Source of the DNA: an uncultured Collinsella sp.
Lineage (GTDB): Bacteria; Actinomycetota; Coriobacteriia; Coriobacteriales; Coriobacteriaceae
NCBI GenBank assembly: GCA_902465425.1
Contig: CABQNA010000104.1
Location: 1-5,795 of the forward strand
Length of the DNA stretch: 5,795 nt
Direction of reading: 5' to 3'
Of this stretch, positions 1-5,795 are shown piece after piece (positions within the stretch are counted from its first letter, which is position 1; each line of letters opens with the position of its first letter). The translations under genes were made by a program, and so were the position numbers. Below the pieces are notes generated by a model. That model was not told where the DNA came from and made no database searches. It saw only the letters and a program-made list of their open reading frames with translations.

Positions 1-914
1 CCGGCTACGGCGGCCTGCTCGCCTGCCTGGGCTCGAGCGTTTCCCATGCGCCGGTGCTGCTGACCGAGCACGGCATCTATACCCGCGAGCGCGAGGAAGA
101 GATCATTCGTGCCGACTGGGTGGTGCCGTCGTTTAAGGACCGCTGGATTCGCTTTTTCTACCTGCTTTCGGAGGAGATCTACCGCCGTGCCTTCCGCGTG
201 ACCAGTTTGTTCCATAACGCCCGTAAGACGCAGATGGATATGGGCTGCGATGCGGACAAATGCCTGGTCATCCCCAACGGCATCCAGTTCGACCGCTTTA
301 AGGACATTCCCTTAAAGCCCGATGACGGCTGGGTGGACATTGGCGCGGTGGTGCGCCTGGCGCCCATCAAGGACGTCAAGACCATGATCTATGCCTTCTT
401 TGAGCTGCACGAGCGCCTGCCCAAGGTGCGCTTGCACATCATGGGCGGCGTGGACGACGAGGAGTATGGTGCCGAGTGCCATGCGCTCGTCGACACCCTG
501 GGCGTGCGCGACCTGATCTTTACCGGCCGCGTCAACGTGGTCGAGTACATGGAAAAGCTCGACTTTACCATTTTGACGAGCATCTCCGAGGGCCAGCCGC
601 TCAGTGTGCTGGAGTCGCTTGCCGCGCGCCGTCCCTGCGTGACGACCGAGGTGGGCTGCTGCCGCGAGCTGCTCGAGGGCGCCCCGGGCGACGACTTTGG
701 CGTGGCAGGTTTTGTGACGCCGCCTATGTATCGTAAGGGCTTGGCCGATGCCATGGAGCGCATGTGCGCGAGCCGCGCCCGCCGTATCGAGATGGGGGAG
801 CGTGGCCAGCGTCGCGTTGCCACGTACTTTTTGCACGAGCAGATGCTCGCCAACTATCGCGCCCTGTACGACGAGACGGCGCAAGCGTTTGACCTGCCCA
901 GAGAGGGGGAGTAG
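1..914 (+). CDS. pelF: PelF, GT4-family glycosyltransferase of Pel polysaccharide synthesis (3' part, 5' truncated by window)
   Basis: The reading frame is open from the first full codon at base 3 to the TAG at 912-914, giving 303 visible residues. Pseudomonas PelF is about 500 residues, so roughly the first 200 residues lie upstream. The GTG at 54 is an internal valine, not the start, because homologous-looking sequence (GYGGLLACLG) precedes it. Visible PelF/GT4 signatures, numbered from base 3, are TEHGIYTRERE (about 21-31), PNG at 91-93, the donor-site block RLAPIKDVKT from R118 with K123, and the E-x7-E motif EGQPLSVLE (E196 and E204). No membrane segment is seen, so it should be cytoplasmic. 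In known Pel systems PelF uses a UDP-sugar to build the chain exported by the PelD/E/G membrane complex. It ends 3 bp before pelG, as in other pel operons. Family assignment is strong; the donor sugar in this organism is not shown by the sequence. Confidence 0.93.
   Translation, partial: GYGGLLACLGSSVSHAPVLLTEHGIYTREREEEIIRADWVVPSFKDRWIRFFYLLSEEIYRRAFRVTSLFHNARKTQMDMGCDADKCLVIPNGIQFDRFKDIPLKPDDGWVDIGAVVRLAPIKDVKTMIYAFFELHERLPKVRLHIMGGVDDEEYGAECHALVDTLGVRDLIFTGRVNVVEYMEKLDFTILTSISEGQPLSVLESLAARRPCVTTEVGCCRELLEGAPGDDFGVAGFVTPPMYRKGLADAMERMCASRARRIEMGERGQRRVATYFLHEQMLANYRALYDETAQAFDLPREGE
904..911 (+). promoter_or_regulatory. Shine-Dalgarno supporting the GTG start of pelG
   Basis: The purine run AGGGGGAG lies inside the last codons of pelF, 6 bases before the GTG at 918. 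It supports translation from GTG rather than a later ATG. The start is also fixed by the conserved PelG N-terminus MAGIGFEL, which begins exactly at this codon. Confidence 0.75.
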
Positions 915-917
915 CCG

Positions 918-2462
918 GTGGCCGGAATTGGTTTTGAGCTCAAGCGCCTGTTTAGGCGCAAGGGCCTGTTTGCTACGATGCGCGCTTACGGCTACGCCGG
1001 CATTGTGTGCACGGGCCCTATGCTGTTGGGCGTGCTGCTCCAGGTGGGTATCTTGGTGCTGTGCGGTCTGTGGGGCGTGGGGCGCGCCAACCAGGACCTG
1101 CTGGTGTGCATGGTGACCTACACGCTGCTGGCGTCGCTTACGCTCACAAGCTTTTTTTCCATGCCGGTCACGCGCTTTTTGGCCGACATGTTGTTTACCG
1201 AGCGCGAGGATGAGATCCTGCCTTCGTTTTGGGGCTCCAACGCCATCATGCTCGTTGCGGGCACGGTGCTCTACGGCGTCTTTTTGTTGTTCTCGGGCGC
1301 CACGCTGCTGCAGGGGCTGCTGTGCCTGTGGCTGTTCAACATTATGATCGTCAACTGGAACGGCATGAGCTATCTCACGGCTATCAAGGATTACCGCGGT
1401 ATCCTGTGCAGCTTTGCGGCTGCCATTGGCGTGGCGTGCCTGTGCGCCCTGGCCGTGCTGGCGCTGGGACTGCCGCCGGTCGAGGGCCTGTTGGCGTCAA
1501 TTGCTCTGGGCTACGGCGTCATGCTCGCCTGGGACGTGGTGCTGCTGCATCGGTATTTTCCTCAGAGCGACCGCAGCCCCTGGCTCTTTTTGCAGTGGCT
1601 CGATCAGTTTATGCCGCTGGCGCTCACGGGCCTGTTAACCAACCTGGGGCTCTTTGCGCACCTGGTGATTATTTGGGCCGGTCCCATTGGCGTGCAGGTT
1701 AAAGGACTGTTTTATGGTGCGCCCTACCACGATGTGCCGGCGCTCATCGCGTTTTTGACCATCCTGGTTACGACCGTCAACTTTGTGGTCTCGGTCGAGG
1801 TCAACTTCTATCCGCGCTACCGCGACTATTACAGCCTGTTCAATGACGGCGGCGTGGTAGGCGACATTGTGGTGGCCGAGGAGGAGATGCTCTCCACGCT
1901 CAACAGCGAACTGCGCTTTTGTGCGCTCAAGCAGCTGTTTGTGACCGCTGCGGTCATTTCGCTCGAGACCACGGTGCTGTCGGCCTTACCGTTGGGCTTT
2001 AACAACCTGATGCACGGGTATTTTCGCACGCTGTGCGTGGGCTATGGCCTGTATGCCGTGGGCAATACGATCCTGCTGATCTTGCTGTACTTTACCGACT
2101 ACAAGGGGGCCGTGCTGGCCTCGGGGCTGTTTGCCGGTGTGGCCGGGCTGGCGACCGCCGTGTCGTTGCTTTTGCCGCAGCAGTTTTACGGCTTTGGCTT
2201 TTTGTTGGGTGCAGCGGTGTTTTTTATCGCGGCGCTGCTGCGGCTCGATACCTATACCGCCAACTTGCCGTATCGTATCCTGAGCCAGCAGCCCATTGTG
2301 GCTACTGACAAGACGGGCTGGTTTACCGAACTTGGCCGGGTGCTCGACCGTGTTGAGCAACGCTACGAGGACAAGCGCGTGGGCGGTGATCCGCGCAGTG
2401 CGTTTGAACGTATGGTGGTTCGCCTGTTCCAAAAACATTGGGGAGGTTCTGATGATCGATAA
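918..2462 (+). CDS. pelG: PelG, polytopic membrane transporter for Pel polysaccharide
   Basis: A 514-residue, strongly hydrophobic protein starting at GTG with the characteristic PelG N-terminus MAGIGFELKRLF. It has about a dozen predicted transmembrane stretches between roughly residues 28 and 450, among them 28-53 and 148-160, and several near 390-445. The motif SVEVNFYPRYRDYY (292-305) matches the conserved acidic/aromatic loop of PelG. The family is related to MOP-type flippases and in Pseudomonas forms an inner-membrane complex with PelD, PelE and PelF that moves the polymer across the membrane. This protein is longer than Pseudomonas PelG (about 456 residues). Part of the excess is a charged, probably cytoplasmic tail after about residue 450, rich in Arg, Asp and Glu (for example VEQRYEDKR). 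It lies 3 bp after pelF and overlaps the following CotH gene by 11 bp, which suggests translational coupling. Confidence 0.93.
   Translation: MAGIGFELKRLFRRKGLFATMRAYGYAGIVCTGPMLLGVLLQVGILVLCGLWGVGRANQDLLVCMVTYTLLASLTLTSFFSMPVTRFLADMLFTEREDEILPSFWGSNAIMLVAGTVLYGVFLLFSGATLLQGLLCLWLFNIMIVNWNGMSYLTAIKDYRGILCSFAAAIGVACLCALAVLALGLPPVEGLLASIALGYGVMLAWDVVLLHRYFPQSDRSPWLFLQWLDQFMPLALTGLLTNLGLFAHLVIIWAGPIGVQVKGLFYGAPYHDVPALIAFLTILVTTVNFVVSVEVNFYPRYRDYYSLFNDGGVVGDIVVAEEEMLSTLNSELRFCALKQLFVTAAVISLETTVLSALPLGFNNLMHGYFRTLCVGYGLYAVGNTILLILLYFTDYKGAVLASGLFAGVAGLATAVSLLLPQQFYGFGFLLGAAVFFIAALLRLDTYTANLPYRILSQQPIVATDKTGWFTELGRVLDRVEQRYEDKRVGGDPRSAFERMVVRLFQKHWGGSDDR
2440..2446 (+). promoter_or_regulatory. Shine-Dalgarno fixing the CotH gene start at 2452
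   Basis: GGGGAGG lies 5 bases before the ATG at 2452 and inside the pelG coding sequence. It favours this start over the longer in-frame option at 2296, which would add 52 residues translated out of frame through pelG, and over the ATG at 2467. Starting at 2452 puts a lipobox at residues 21-24, as expected for an exported protein. Confidence 0.85.
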
Positions 2463-4221
2463 GTTGATGTCTCGCCGCTGCCTGATCGAGGCGGCTGCCG
2501 GCGCGCTGTTGCTTTCGGGCTGCTCGTCTCAGGACGAATCCTCGACTAAAAAGGTCAAAAAGCAGGACAAGATTAAAAAGGCCGAGTCCTCGGACGGCAC
2601 CAAGCACCTGCGCGATAAAGATGAGCTGTACGAGGTCAACGACGACTCGGGCATTGTGACCATGTACCTGACGGTCTCGCGCGGCAACAGCTCCGAGAAC
2701 ACCGACCACAGCTGGGCAGAGATCAACACGTACTCGGTGTATGACTATGCCGACATGGGTGTGACGCGCTATCAGGTTATGGGCCTGCTGCAGCCGGGCG
2801 ACGAAGAGGGCCCAGTTGCCGGCGAGGTTGGCTATGGCGAGGAAGCGCCCAATGCCACCGTGCAGGTGCGTGGCCAGACGTCGAGCGGTTATACGCAGAA
2901 GAACTACAAGGTGGAGCTCAAAAAAGGAAAAGGTACCTGGCGCCAGCAGCGTGCGATTGCGCTCAACAAGCACATGGGCGAGGGTATGCGTTTTCGCAAC
3001 AAGATGGCCTATGACCTTATCCGCGGGATTCCCCAGATGATGGGCCTGCGCACGCAGTTTGTGCATCTGTGGGTGTGCGACCAGACCGAAAAGTCCAACG
3101 ATACCTTTGAGGACTACGGCCTGTTTACGCAGGTGGAGCAGCTCAACAAGACGGCGCTTAAGGCACATGGCCTAGATAAGAGCGGGCACCTGTACAAGGT
3201 GAACAGCTTTGATTTCCATCGCTACGAGTACACCATTAAGCTTGCCGATGATCCCGACTACAACCAGGCAAGCTTTGAAGGCATGCTCGAGATTAAGGGC
3301 GATACGGACCACGCCAAGCTCATCGAGATGCTCGATGCGCTCAACGACGAATCGCAAAAGATCGATGACGTGCTCGACACCTACTTTGATACCGAGAACC
3401 TGGTCTATTGGTTGGCGTTTCAGATCCTGACGGGCAACTGCGATACGCAGAACCGTAACTGCTATCTGTACAGCCCGCTTAACTCCAAGGTCTGGTATAT
3501 CCTGGATTGGGATAACGACGGTATGCTGCGTAAGCTGGAGCTTTCTCTTACCGGGTTTTCGGACTACGCGAGCTGGGAGCGCGGCGCAAGCAACTACTGG
3601 GGTAACGTGCTGTTTAACCGCGCGTTGCGCAGCAAGTCGTTCCGCAGCGAACTCGACCGTGCCGTCAAGGACTTGCGCTCGTATTTGACCGAGACTCGCC
3701 TGACCAAGATGATCAAGCGCTACCGCGAGGTGACTGAATCCCTGGTCTTTGCTTCGCCCGATATCGACAATCTGCCTGTCACCAAGGACCAATACGAGCA
3801 GATCGCCGCGGCGATTCCCTCCGAGATCGAGGAGAACTACAAGAGCTTTCGCGAGAGTTTTAAAAAGCCCATGCCGTTCTACATCGGCGTGCCGCAGATC
3901 GATAACGTTAAACTGCGCATGAACTGGGACGCGTCCTACGACTTTAAGGCGCGCGACATTCGCTACACCGTAGAGCTTGCGCGCGACTATGCCATAAGCG
4001 ACGTGGTCTTTAAGGCCGAGGACGTGCTGCTTCCCGAGGTGACCTGCGATGCGCCCGATGCCGGTCAGTATTTTGTGCGCGTGCGTGCCACCAACTCCGA
4101 TGGCTATACGCAAGATGCGTTTGACTACTATGTGACCGACGACGGCAAGCACTACGGCATGAAGTGTTTTTACGTGCAAGACGGCGGTAGGGTCGTGGAG
4201 GACACGTATGAGGAGGGCTAG
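2452..4221 (+). CDS. CotH-family putative extracytoplasmic kinase, predicted lipoprotein
   Basis: From ATG 2452 the product has 589 residues. The N-terminus MIDKLMSRRCLIEAAAGALLLSGC is a lipoprotein signal with lipobox LSGC (lipidated Cys24). SRRCLIE at 7-13 also resembles a twin-arginine (Tat) motif. A Lys-rich linker follows (about 33-43). CotH hallmarks are RGQTSSGYTQKNYKVELKK (140-158), the FRN block at 181-183 followed by AYDL, NCDTQNRNCYLY (329-340) and WYILDWDND (348-356), whose acidic residues fit the metal/ATP-binding site of this atypical kinase fold. Residues of about 484-560 look like a beta-sandwich (FN3-like) domain. Bacillus CotH phosphorylates spore-coat proteins, but this context is Pel export, so the substrate is unknown; a matrix protein, the polysaccharide or a partner membrane protein are possible. 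Five cysteines lie beyond the lipidated one (209, 330, 337, 532, 572). The gene overlaps pelG by 11 bp and the VTC gene by 14 bp. Family is confident; kinase activity and substrate are inferred. Confidence 0.9.
   Translation: MIDKLMSRRCLIEAAAGALLLSGCSSQDESSTKKVKKQDKIKKAESSDGTKHLRDKDELYEVNDDSGIVTMYLTVSRGNSSENTDHSWAEINTYSVYDYADMGVTRYQVMGLLQPGDEEGPVAGEVGYGEEAPNATVQVRGQTSSGYTQKNYKVELKKGKGTWRQQRAIALNKHMGEGMRFRNKMAYDLIRGIPQMMGLRTQFVHLWVCDQTEKSNDTFEDYGLFTQVEQLNKTALKAHGLDKSGHLYKVNSFDFHRYEYTIKLADDPDYNQASFEGMLEIKGDTDHAKLIEMLDALNDESQKIDDVLDTYFDTENLVYWLAFQILTGNCDTQNRNCYLYSPLNSKVWYILDWDNDGMLRKLELSLTGFSDYASWERGASNYWGNVLFNRALRSKSFRSELDRAVKDLRSYLTETRLTKMIKRYREVTESLVFASPDIDNLPVTKDQYEQIAAAIPSEIEENYKSFRESFKKPMPFYIGVPQIDNVKLRMNWDASYDFKARDIRYTVELARDYAISDVVFKAEDVLLPEVTCDAPDAGQYFVRVRATNSDGYTQDAFDYYVTDDGKHYGMKCFYVQDGGRVVEDTYEEG
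4197..4201 (+). promoter_or_regulatory. Shine-Dalgarno for the VTC-domain gene
   Basis: GGAGG is placed 6 bases before the ATG at 4208 and lies within the last codons of the CotH gene. It supports the 14-bp overlapping start and the short N-terminal leader before the VTC core. Confidence 0.8.
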
Positions 4222-4999
4222 CGCGCTGCTTGAGCGCTTGGCGGCCCCGCCTGTCCGTACCACGCAGGAGCGTTACCGCCACGAGCTCAAATATCTCATT
4301 AACGAGGGCGAGCACGCCGCGCTTGCCTGTCGCATGGCGCCGGTGTTTAAGCTGGACAAGCATGCGCGGGCGGGCGGTTACACAATTCGCAGCCTGTACT
4401 TTGACGACTACTGCAGCTCGGCCTACGAGGAAAAAGACGCCGGCATTCTCATGCGAAAAAAGTATCGCGTGCGCATCTATAACGGCAGCGACAAGGTGAT
4501 TAAGCTCGAGCGAAAAAAGAAGTACGGCAGCTGGATCTACAAGGAGGACGCGCCGCTTACGCGCGACGAGTTTGAGCAGATCCTGGCCGGAGACTACGAC
4601 TTTCTGCTGAGGAGCCCGCACCAACTCTGCCGCGAGTTCTACATCGAGTGTATCTGTAACATGATGCGCCCGCGGACCATCGTGGACTATGAGCGCGAGC
4701 CGTGGGTGATGGACGAGGGCACCGTGCGCATTACGTTTGACATGAACGTGCGTGCCGCGGTGGGAAGCTTCGATATCTTTGACGCGACGCTGCCCGCGTT
4801 GCCGGTCCTGGAGCCCGGTAAGCTGGTGATGGAGGTCAAGTTTACGGAGTTTTGTCCGCAGCTGGTGCGCGATATGGTGCCGCCGGGCGCGGCCGAACTC
4901 ACGGCGGTCTCTAAGTACTGCCTGTGTTATGACAAGACCGCCTATCTGCGCGGATTTAATTACTGGGAATCGGATTTTGAGAACCGAGGGGATATTTAG
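4208..4999 (+). CDS. VTC-domain polyphosphate polymerase-like protein
   Basis: A 263-residue soluble protein that is essentially one VTC (triphosphate-tunnel/CYTH-like) domain. In yeast Vtc4 this domain makes polyphosphate from the gamma-phosphate of ATP. The core starts at ERYRHELKYLI (E26, K28) after a short 20-residue leader. Next come IRSLYFDD (60-67), the KYRVRIY strand (R87, R89), IKLERKKK (98-105), FDMNVRA, VMEVKF with E209 and K211, and SKYCLC with K236. These are the positions where the family places its basic tunnel lining and metal-binding glutamate, so the protein looks catalytically intact. It lacks the SPX sensor and the membrane domain of the eukaryotic complex. Those functions, if needed, must come from another protein, and the DUF4956 gene 3 bp downstream is the obvious candidate. 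The gene overlaps the CotH gene by 14 bp. It could instead hydrolyse or bind a triphosphate; polymerase activity is inferred from motifs. Confidence 0.9.
   Translation: MRRASALLERLAAPPVRTTQERYRHELKYLINEGEHAALACRMAPVFKLDKHARAGGYTIRSLYFDDYCSSAYEEKDAGILMRKKYRVRIYNGSDKVIKLERKKKYGSWIYKEDAPLTRDEFEQILAGDYDFLLRSPHQLCREFYIECICNMMRPRTIVDYEREPWVMDEGTVRITFDMNVRAAVGSFDIFDATLPALPVLEPGKLVMEVKFTEFCPQLVRDMVPPGAAELTAVSKYCLCYDKTAYLRGFNYWESDFENRGDI
4986..4991 (+). promoter_or_regulatory. Shine-Dalgarno for the DUF4956 gene
   Basis: GAGGGG near the end of the VTC gene lies 11 bases before the ATG at 5003, a rather long but usable spacing. The start is backed by the match of the short N-terminal cytoplasmic stretch and first membrane helix to the expected layout of the family. 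Confidence 0.55.
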
Positions 5000-5002
5000 A
5001 CC

Positions 5003-5668
5003 ATGAGCACCAGGGACTTTTTTAAGAACTCCGTTTTGGAGGCGTTTGGCCAGGTTGACCCTGCCAAGATTGGCCTTTCGCTGCTCGTGGCGCTCGCCAT
5101 GGGCATCCTGATCTATTACGTGTACAAGCGCTTTTTTACTGGTGTGGTGTATTCGCGTAGCTTTGCCGTGACGCTCGTGGGCATGTGTGTGCTCACCTGC
5201 ATGGTCACGCTCGCGATCTCGACAAACGTGGTCATCTCGCTCGGTATGGTCGGTGCTCTGTCCATCGTCCGCTACCGTACGGCGGTCAAGGACCCGCTCG
5301 ACCTGCTGTATCTGTTTTGGGCCATTACCACGGGCATTACGGCCGGCGCCGGCATGTACGCGCTCGTGGGGCTCACGGCGGTGGTGATCGTGGTGATGAT
5401 CGCCGGCTTTGCGAGTCACCAGGACAAGTCGCGCGTGTACATGATGGTCATCCACTACACGGGCCAGACCACCGGCGACGATATCGTGCGTGCATTTGGG
5501 CGCACCAAGTTCACCGTCAAGTCCAAGACCATGCGCGGCGACAAGGTCGAAATGGCCGCCGAGGTGTTCTCGGACGGTGTGGATATGCCCTATGCCGACG
5601 CTATCCGTGCGCTCGACGGCGTTGAGGACCTCACGCTCATCCAGTACAACGGCGAGTACCACGGGTAG
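5003..5668 (+). CDS. DUF4956 family integral membrane protein
   Basis: A 221-residue protein with a short hydrophilic N-terminus, four likely membrane segments (about 22-42, 53-73, 76-89 running into 99-117, and 118-137) and a soluble C-terminal domain (about 143-221) with an alternating strand/helix pattern like an ACT or ferredoxin fold. The family signature is GALSIVRYRTAVKDP (84-98), a Gly/Ala-rich helix end followed by conserved basic residues R90, R92 and K96. It is followed by DLLYLFWAITTGITAGAGMY (100-119). The function of DUF4956 is not established. It follows the VTC gene by 3 bp, and I infer it is the membrane partner of that polymerase, perhaps the route for polyphosphate or a regulator of it. 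The helix pattern also recalls MgtC/SapB proteins (see findings). It is the last gene of the visible operon. Family confident, role speculative. Confidence 0.88.
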   Translation: MSTRDFFKNSVLEAFGQVDPAKIGLSLLVALAMGILIYYVYKRFFTGVVYSRSFAVTLVGMCVLTCMVTLAISTNVVISLGMVGALSIVRYRTAVKDPLDLLYLFWAITTGITAGAGMYALVGLTAVVIVVMIAGFASHQDKSRVYMMVIHYTGQTTGDDIVRAFGRTKFTVKSKTMRGDKVEMAAEVFSDGVDMPYADAIRALDGVEDLTLIQYNGEYHG

Positions 5669-5795
5669 AACCCTAGCGAGCAAATGGGCGCTCCTGGTCG
5701 AGCATACGTCAGCGAGCGGGCGGCTGTCGTGGCGAGGTGCCGCGAAAGAGGAGCGACGCGTACTTCATGTACGCGAGCGACGGTTTGAGCGGCAG
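5669..5795. other. Intergenic region downstream of the operon, hairpin-rich, no clear gene
   Basis: These 127 bases follow the DUF4956 stop. They hold a perfect hairpin (5757-5775) and a wider 7-bp inverted pair, CGCTCCT at 5689-5695 against AGGAGCG at 5749-5755. No T-run follows either structure inside the window, so a canonical intrinsic terminator is not shown. A 34-codon frame from ATG 5684 to TGA 5788 lacks a Shine-Dalgarno and is probably chance. On the minus strand a frame is open from the window edge to a stop at 5709-5711; it could be spurious or the tail of a convergent gene. Confidence 0.6.
5751..5782. repeat. Perfect inverted repeat flanked by direct repeats (candidate extragenic repeat element)
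   Basis: CGCGTAC (5757-5763) and GTACGCG (5769-5775) form a perfect 7-bp stem around the 5-base loop TTCAT. The octamer GAGCGACG occurs on each side, at 5751-5758 and 5775-5782, 24 bases apart and in direct orientation, overlapping the stem ends. This combined direct and inverted symmetry is typical of dispersed extragenic palindromes or protein-binding sites. Whether it recurs elsewhere in the genome cannot be seen from one copy. It may also act as an RNA hairpin that protects the operon mRNA 3' end. Confidence 0.6.

Noticed and set aside
54..56. GTG at 54 as the pelF start
   Set aside because: The frame is open to the window edge with PelF-like sequence upstream, and a 286-residue PelF would lack the family's N-terminal half.
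2296..2451. Longer in-frame start for the CotH gene at 2296
   Set aside because: The extra 52 residues would overlap pelG by 167 bp, bury the lipoprotein signal inside the protein and ignore the strong GGGGAGG before 2452.
2323..3168. 281-codon open frame on the minus strand
   Set aside because: Spans the pelG/CotH junction in antisense, with His/Leu/Arg-rich composition and no family resemblance.
3172..4263. 363-codon open frame on the minus strand
   Set aside because: Antisense to the CotH gene; biased composition and no domain or ribosome binding site. A codon-bias shadow.
4010..5683. 557-codon open frame on the minus strand
   Set aside because: It is antisense to the VTC and DUF4956 genes and the end of the CotH gene, all with clear family motifs. 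Its translation is His/Arg/Val-rich without recognisable domains, as expected for the mirror of GC-biased codons.
5757..5775. Rho-independent terminator
   Set aside because: The stem is perfect but no T-run follows; the downstream bases are GC-rich. Kept as a hairpin/repeat only.
5684..5788. 34-codon plus-strand ORF after the DUF4956 gene
   Set aside because: No Shine-Dalgarno, no recognisable features, and it runs through the hairpin and repeats; probably chance.

Overview
The window reads as one tightly packed, co-directional (+ strand) operon segment of five genes: the 3' part of pelF, a complete pelG, then a CotH-type putative kinase lipoprotein, a VTC-type polyphosphate polymerase domain protein and a DUF4956 membrane protein. 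Adjacent genes either overlap (11 and 14 bp) or are 3 bp apart, and there is no room for an internal promoter between genes. About 127 non-coding bases follow the last gene; they contain a perfect hairpin flanked by direct repeats but no U-tract terminator.

Organism. Base composition is high in GC, yet TTT is used freely for phenylalanine, GTG is used as a start, and Shine-Dalgarno sequences are purine-rich and strong. With a lipoprotein-type kinase next to pelFG, this looks most like a Gram-positive actinobacterium of the Coriobacteriia (Collinsella-like). That is an inference from composition and gene content, not a database result. No outer-membrane Pel component (PelB, PelC) is visible, but the upstream part of the locus, where pelD, pelE and pelA would be expected, lies outside the window.

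How the genes may work together. In characterised Pel systems PelF is the cytoplasmic glycosyltransferase that polymerises the Pel polysaccharide (galactosamine/N-acetylgalactosamine rich in Pseudomonas), and PelG is the polytopic membrane protein thought to carry the chain across the cytoplasmic membrane. Here these two are followed by three genes that are not part of the classical Pseudomonas pel operon. The VTC-type protein retains the residues expected for ATP-dependent polyphosphate synthesis and has no membrane domain of its own. The DUF4956 protein supplies membrane segments with a conserved basic loop and a cytoplasmic tail domain. The CotH protein carries a lipobox and probably sits outside the membrane. 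My working idea is a split, bacterial VTC-like polyphosphate synthesis/translocation module coupled to an extracytoplasmic phosphotransferase that modifies, anchors or accompanies the Pel polymer. The sequence supports the families and the linkage; the joint mechanism is hypothesis.
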